From Rhodococcoides corynebacterioides NBRC 14404 (lineage in GTDB: Bacteria > Actinomycetota > Actinomycetes > Mycobacteriales > Mycobacteriaceae): a DNA stretch of 64,000 nucleotides. The translations under genes were made by a program, and so were the position numbers. The notes under the pieces were generated by a model. That model saw only the letters and a list, made by a program, of their open reading frames with translations. It searched no databases and was not told the DNA's origin. Position 1 is the stretch's first letter. Every line of letters starts with the position of its first letter. Below are positions 62,346 to 64,000 of this stretch, piece by piece. Location of the stretch: NCBI RefSeq assembly GCF_001894765.1, contig NZ_BCWV01000002.1:496001-560000 (forward strand), written 5' to 3'.

Positions 62346-63260
62346 ATGCGAATCGAGATCGACGCGGTGCTCCCGCTCGTGCGCACGGTGCTCGCCGTCG
62401 CCGAGACCGAACACGTCACCGACGCCGCCCACCTCCTCGGCGTTCCGCAGCCGACGGTGAGCCGCCACCTCGCGCGTGCGTCCGCCGCGCTGGGGGTCGA
62501 CCTGGTGGAACGGCGGGGCCGCGGCATCGCGCTGACGCCGGCCGGCCGGGCGCTCGTGCCGTATCTCGCCCGCGCCGTCCGTGAGATCGAGTCCGGGCTC
62601 GAGGCGATGGTCGACGAGGACGCGCGCGTGCGAGGACGGGTGGCCATCGCCTTCCAGAACACCCTCGGCGAGCGGGTGGTCCCGCGCCTGATCGACAGGT
62701 TCCGCCGCGGCCGCCCGGGCGTCACGGTCGAACTCGACCAGGGCGCTCGCGATCACTGCCTCGCCCGGCTGGATCGCGGAGAGAGCGACCTGGCCTTCGT
62801 CGCGCTCGGGGCCGAGCACCGCGACCGGTCGGTCGAACTCTTCTCCGAACGGCTGGTCCTGGTGGTTCCCCTCGGCCACCGTCTGGCGGATCGCCCCGAT
62901 GTCGCGCGTGCGGTGGCCGACGTCGCCGACGAACCCTGGGTCACCATGGCGTACGGGTTCGGAATCCGATCCGTGCACGAAGTCCTGTGGCGCGCCGCGG
63001 GACGGACCCCGTCGATCGCGTTCCAAGGGCAGGACATCCACACCGTTCGGGGGCTGGTCGGCGCCGGTCTGGGCGTCAGTGTGCTCCCGCCCGAGGCCCG
63101 AACGCCGGAACCGACGCACGCGCACACCGTCGATCTGCCGCTGTCGGACCAACACGCCGAACGTCGGATCGGGATGGTCTGGTCCGACCGCGTCCTCCCA
63201 CCGCAGGCCTCGGCGTTCCGCGACCTGGTGATCAGCGAGGGGCGCGCGCTGCTGCGGTGA
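62346..63260 (+). CDS. LysR-family transcriptional regulator
   Basis: This 304-residue regulator has the LysR winged helix (VLAVAETEHVTDAAHLLGVPQPTVSRHLARASAALGVDLVERRGRGIALTPAG, about 15-66) and an effector-binding domain starting with GRVAIAFQNTLGERVVP. The ATG at 62346 fits the family N-terminus. It is divergent from the YnfM-like exporter, which it may control. Its last 29 bases overlap the convergent dioxygenase gene. Confidence 0.9.
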   Translation: MRIEIDAVLPLVRTVLAVAETEHVTDAAHLLGVPQPTVSRHLARASAALGVDLVERRGRGIALTPAGRALVPYLARAVREIESGLEAMVDEDARVRGRVAIAFQNTLGERVVPRLIDRFRRGRPGVTVELDQGARDHCLARLDRGESDLAFVALGAEHRDRSVELFSERLVLVVPLGHRLADRPDVARAVADVADEPWVTMAYGFGIRSVHEVLWRAAGRTPSIAFQGQDIHTVRGLVGAGLGVSVLPPEARTPEPTHAHTVDLPLSDQHAERRIGMVWSDRVLPPQASAFRDLVISEGRALLR

Positions 63261-64000
63261 GCCGGCCGTCGGTGGCCATGCCCCGATGCATCGTGCGTTC
63301 GCCGACCACGCCGGAGTGGTCCGCGCGGTGCATGACGCACCGGTTGTCCCACAGCACGACGTCGCCGGGTCGCCACGAGTGCCGGTGTACGTTCTCGTCG
63401 GCCGTGGAGTGCTCGTAGAGCCGCGCCACCGTCTCCGCGGTCTCGTCCGCGGACAGTCCGCTGATCGCAGCGCAGCGCTTCGGCGTGGACAGGTACAGCG
63501 ACGACCGGCCCGTGATCGGGTGCACCGTCACCACGGGATGGTCGGCGGACGTCTCCGCGTCCTCGGGGAGGTCGAGACCGGTGACGACGTGGGTGATGGT
63601 CCGCGTCGAGAGATCCGCACGCAGGTCCTCCGGCAGGGTGTCCCAGGCTCGGTACTGGTTGCTGAACAGCGTCTGCCCGCCGGACTCGGGCACCGTGACC
63701 GCCCGGAGCGCGGTGTAGGCCGGCGGGTCGGCGACGTAGCTGGTGTCGACGTGGAACGTCGACGTCGGGGCGGTCGTGCGCCCGGCGTTGGTGATGACGT
63801 TGAGATCCGGGTGACCGTCCACCGGGGTCTCGCCCTGCGTGAACACCGGCGCGCCGAGGCGTCGAAGGAACTGCTCGAACTCGGTGTCGTCGATCTCCTG
63901 GTCGCGGAACACCACCACGCCGTATTCGGCGGCGAGGTGACGGACCTCGTCGATGCGGTCGTCGGTGAGGTCCTGGATGCGGGCGTCGGTGACGTCGACC
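63232..64000 (-). CDS. TauD/TfdA-family 2-oxoglutarate dioxygenase (5' end outside window)
   Basis: This is the C-terminal part, about 256 residues, of an Fe(II)/2-oxoglutarate dioxygenase; the frame continues to the window edge and the start is not included. The iron-binding HxD is in TFHVDTSYVADPP, the distal His in CVMHRADH, and the 2-oxoglutarate-binding Arg in MHRGM. Family members oxidise taurine, alkyl sulfates, 2,4-D or similar acids. Residues such as LYLSTPKRCAAI place it with the TauD/AtsK/TfdA group. The substrate is not certain. Confidence 0.92.
   Translation of the reverse strand, partial: VDVTDARIQDLTDDRIDEVRHLAAEYGVVVFRDQEIDDTEFEQFLRRLGAPVFTQGETPVDGHPDLNVITNAGRTTAPTSTFHVDTSYVADPPAYTALRAVTVPESGGQTLFSNQYRAWDTLPEDLRADLSTRTITHVVTGLDLPEDAETSADHPVVTVHPITGRSSLYLSTPKRCAAISGLSADETAETVARLYEHSTADENVHRHSWRPGDVVLWDNRCVMHRADHSGVVGERTMHRGMATDGRLTAAARAPR

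Overview
The window is very GC-rich, almost fully coding DNA from a mycolic-acid actinobacterium (order Mycobacteriales/Corynebacteriales). A Rhodococcus or Rhodococcoides-type genome fits best: it has a complete mce operon with two YrbE permeases and six Mce proteins, two 13E12-type DUF222/HNH genes, many regulators and catabolic enzymes, frequent GTG starts, and ATGA/GTGA stop-start overlaps inside operons. No phage, insertion sequence, integrase, CRISPR array or replication origin was seen. No gene-free stretch exceeds about 300 bases.

Layout. 0-10.3 kb: the tail of a TetR regulator, a short tRNA-Leu(UAA), an Old Yellow Enzyme, an SGNH hydrolase, a DUF222/HNH protein, a PepSY membrane protein, a PucR regulator with a divergent SDR, and a VKOR protein. 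10.4-17.7 kb: an MHS-type transporter, a two-component system convergent with a TAXI receptor, a nucleotidyltransferase-like protein coupled to a Fic protein, and a TetR regulator. 17.9-25.2 kb: an APC permease, two DUF1989 proteins and the carboxyltransferase half of a urea/guanidine carboxylase, then a TetR regulator with a divergent DHA2 exporter.

25.2-44.8 kb is the most striking block. Five overlapping minus-strand genes encode an alpha/beta hydrolase, a DUF2236 (MpaB/Lcp-like) oxygenase, homogentisate 1,2-dioxygenase, an aldehyde dehydrogenase and a CrtC-like lipocalin. Next come two Mce-associated proteins. A nine-gene minus-strand operon follows, in which a Tat-exported multicopper oxidase is coupled to yrbEA, yrbEB and mceA-F. 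Divergent from it are a lipase-like secreted protein and a TetR regulator. Three 20-bp inverted repeats of one design (rCCGTAC-N6-GTAyGGw) lie in the two divergent promoter regions that serve all these genes. The block therefore looks like one regulon that imports and oxidises a hydrophobic, probably phenolic or isoprenoid, compound.

45.1-53.6 kb: an MHS-type transporter, a second DUF222/HNH gene, a flavin hydroxylase, an IclR regulator, a DUF3500 protein, an FAH-family hydrolase and MsrA. 53.6-61.0 kb: a MimR-type GAF/AAA activator divergent from an amidohydrolase, a DUF59 protein and a zinc alcohol dehydrogenase. These are the accessory genes of a propane-monooxygenase (prm/mim) cluster, but the monooxygenase genes are missing. 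An ABM-domain protein and an AceE-like thiamine-diphosphate enzyme follow. 61.0-64.0 kb: an MFS exporter, a LysR regulator, and a TauD/TfdA dioxygenase cut by the window edge.
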